From: Chloroflexi bacterium RBG_19FT_COMBO_62_14
GTDB taxonomy: Bacteria > Chloroflexota > Anaerolineae > Anaerolineales > E44-bin32
Assembly (NCBI GenBank): GCA_001797105.1
Contig: MGOM01000025.1
Span: 22,961 to 62,052, forward strand
DNA length: 39,092 nucleotides
Reading direction: 5' to 3'
Shown here: positions 39,060 through 39,092 of the stretch, piece after piece
Numbering within the stretch: position 1 is the stretch's first letter
Layout of the letters: each line of letters starts with the position of its first letter
Notes under the pieces: generated by a model
Seen by the model: the letters and a program-made list of their open reading frames with translations, nothing else
The model's database searches: none
Told to the model about the DNA's origin: nothing
Translations under genes and position numbers: made by a program

Positions 39060-39088
39060 AAACGAAACCGCCAGCGCAAGGCTGGCGG
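39060..39088 (-). terminator. Hairpin with T-rich tail upstream of metG
   Basis: On the minus strand CCGCCAGC (39088-39081), a 5-nt loop and GCTGGCGG (39075-39068) form a perfect 8-bp stem followed by TTTCGTTT. It lies about 150 nt before the metG start. It could end an upstream gene or be an attenuator; the upstream part is beyond the window. Confidence 0.45.
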
Positions 39089-39092
39089 GAGA

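Noticed and set aside
1-39092. CRISPR arrays, insertion sequences, integrase or phage genes, rRNA
   Set aside because: No repeated spacer structure, transposase-like protein or rRNA signature was seen in reading both strands.

Overview
This is a GC-rich, densely packed bacterial chromosome segment. It carries no rRNA, tRNA, CRISPR array, insertion sequence or phage gene that I can recognise. The gene repertoire suggests an uncultured-type Chloroflexota bacterium, probably class Anaerolineae: a DUF951 gene overlapping a GT28 glycosyltransferase, a lone Flp pilin, a T-box on pheST, an AmrS-type radical SAM protein and SIMPL lipoproteins. That assignment is an inference from family content; no search was run.

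Layout. 1-3115: divergent murJ (partial, minus) and corA (plus), then two tandem SIMPL lipoproteins (minus). 3221-3819 is a long non-coding stretch. 3991-6750: methyltransferase, D-2-hydroxyacid dehydrogenase and HAD phosphatase. 6825-13012 is the translation block: proS (minus) and pheST (plus) diverge from one short intergenic region. 13129-19941 holds mostly minus-strand accessory genes (GAF, NifU-type, a lone cyclic-nucleotide domain, two membrane proteins, a class V PLP enzyme, mobA) plus a DNPH1-like hydrolase and an MBL-fold hydrolase on plus. 20089-25979: radical SAM gene, EthD-like gene, a structured RNA region, a small Cys-rich protein, GIY-YIG/kbl, a TyrA-like dehydrogenase and a site-2 protease. 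26050-36973 is largely a plus-strand run of DUF951/GT28, EthD, YbaK, M23, SDR, HicB-DinB, DinB, two crotonases, AAC(3), a zinc dehydrogenase and an epimerase. metG (minus) closes the window.

The most interesting system is the control of proS. A 26-codon reading frame with eight Pro codons starts about 3 nt from the predicted transcription start. It is followed by segments that can form either a proline-codon hairpin plus an intrinsic terminator, or an 11-bp antiterminator. This is a textbook ribosome-mediated attenuator, but on a prolyl-tRNA synthetase gene. The facing pheST operon uses a different mechanism for the same purpose, a tRNA-sensing T-box with a UUC specifier. One intergenic region therefore carries two different aminoacylation sensors back to back.

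Other regulatory signals stand out. Several genes have a TATAAT-like -10 box only 6-9 nt before the start codon, suggesting leaderless mRNAs. A perfect 14-bp inverted repeat carries one extended -10 box in each arm, forming a divergent promoter between the site-2 protease and DUF951 genes. Two orphan promoters (TSS near 16318 and 21671) fire exactly at the first base of a strong RNA stem and look like small-RNA genes.
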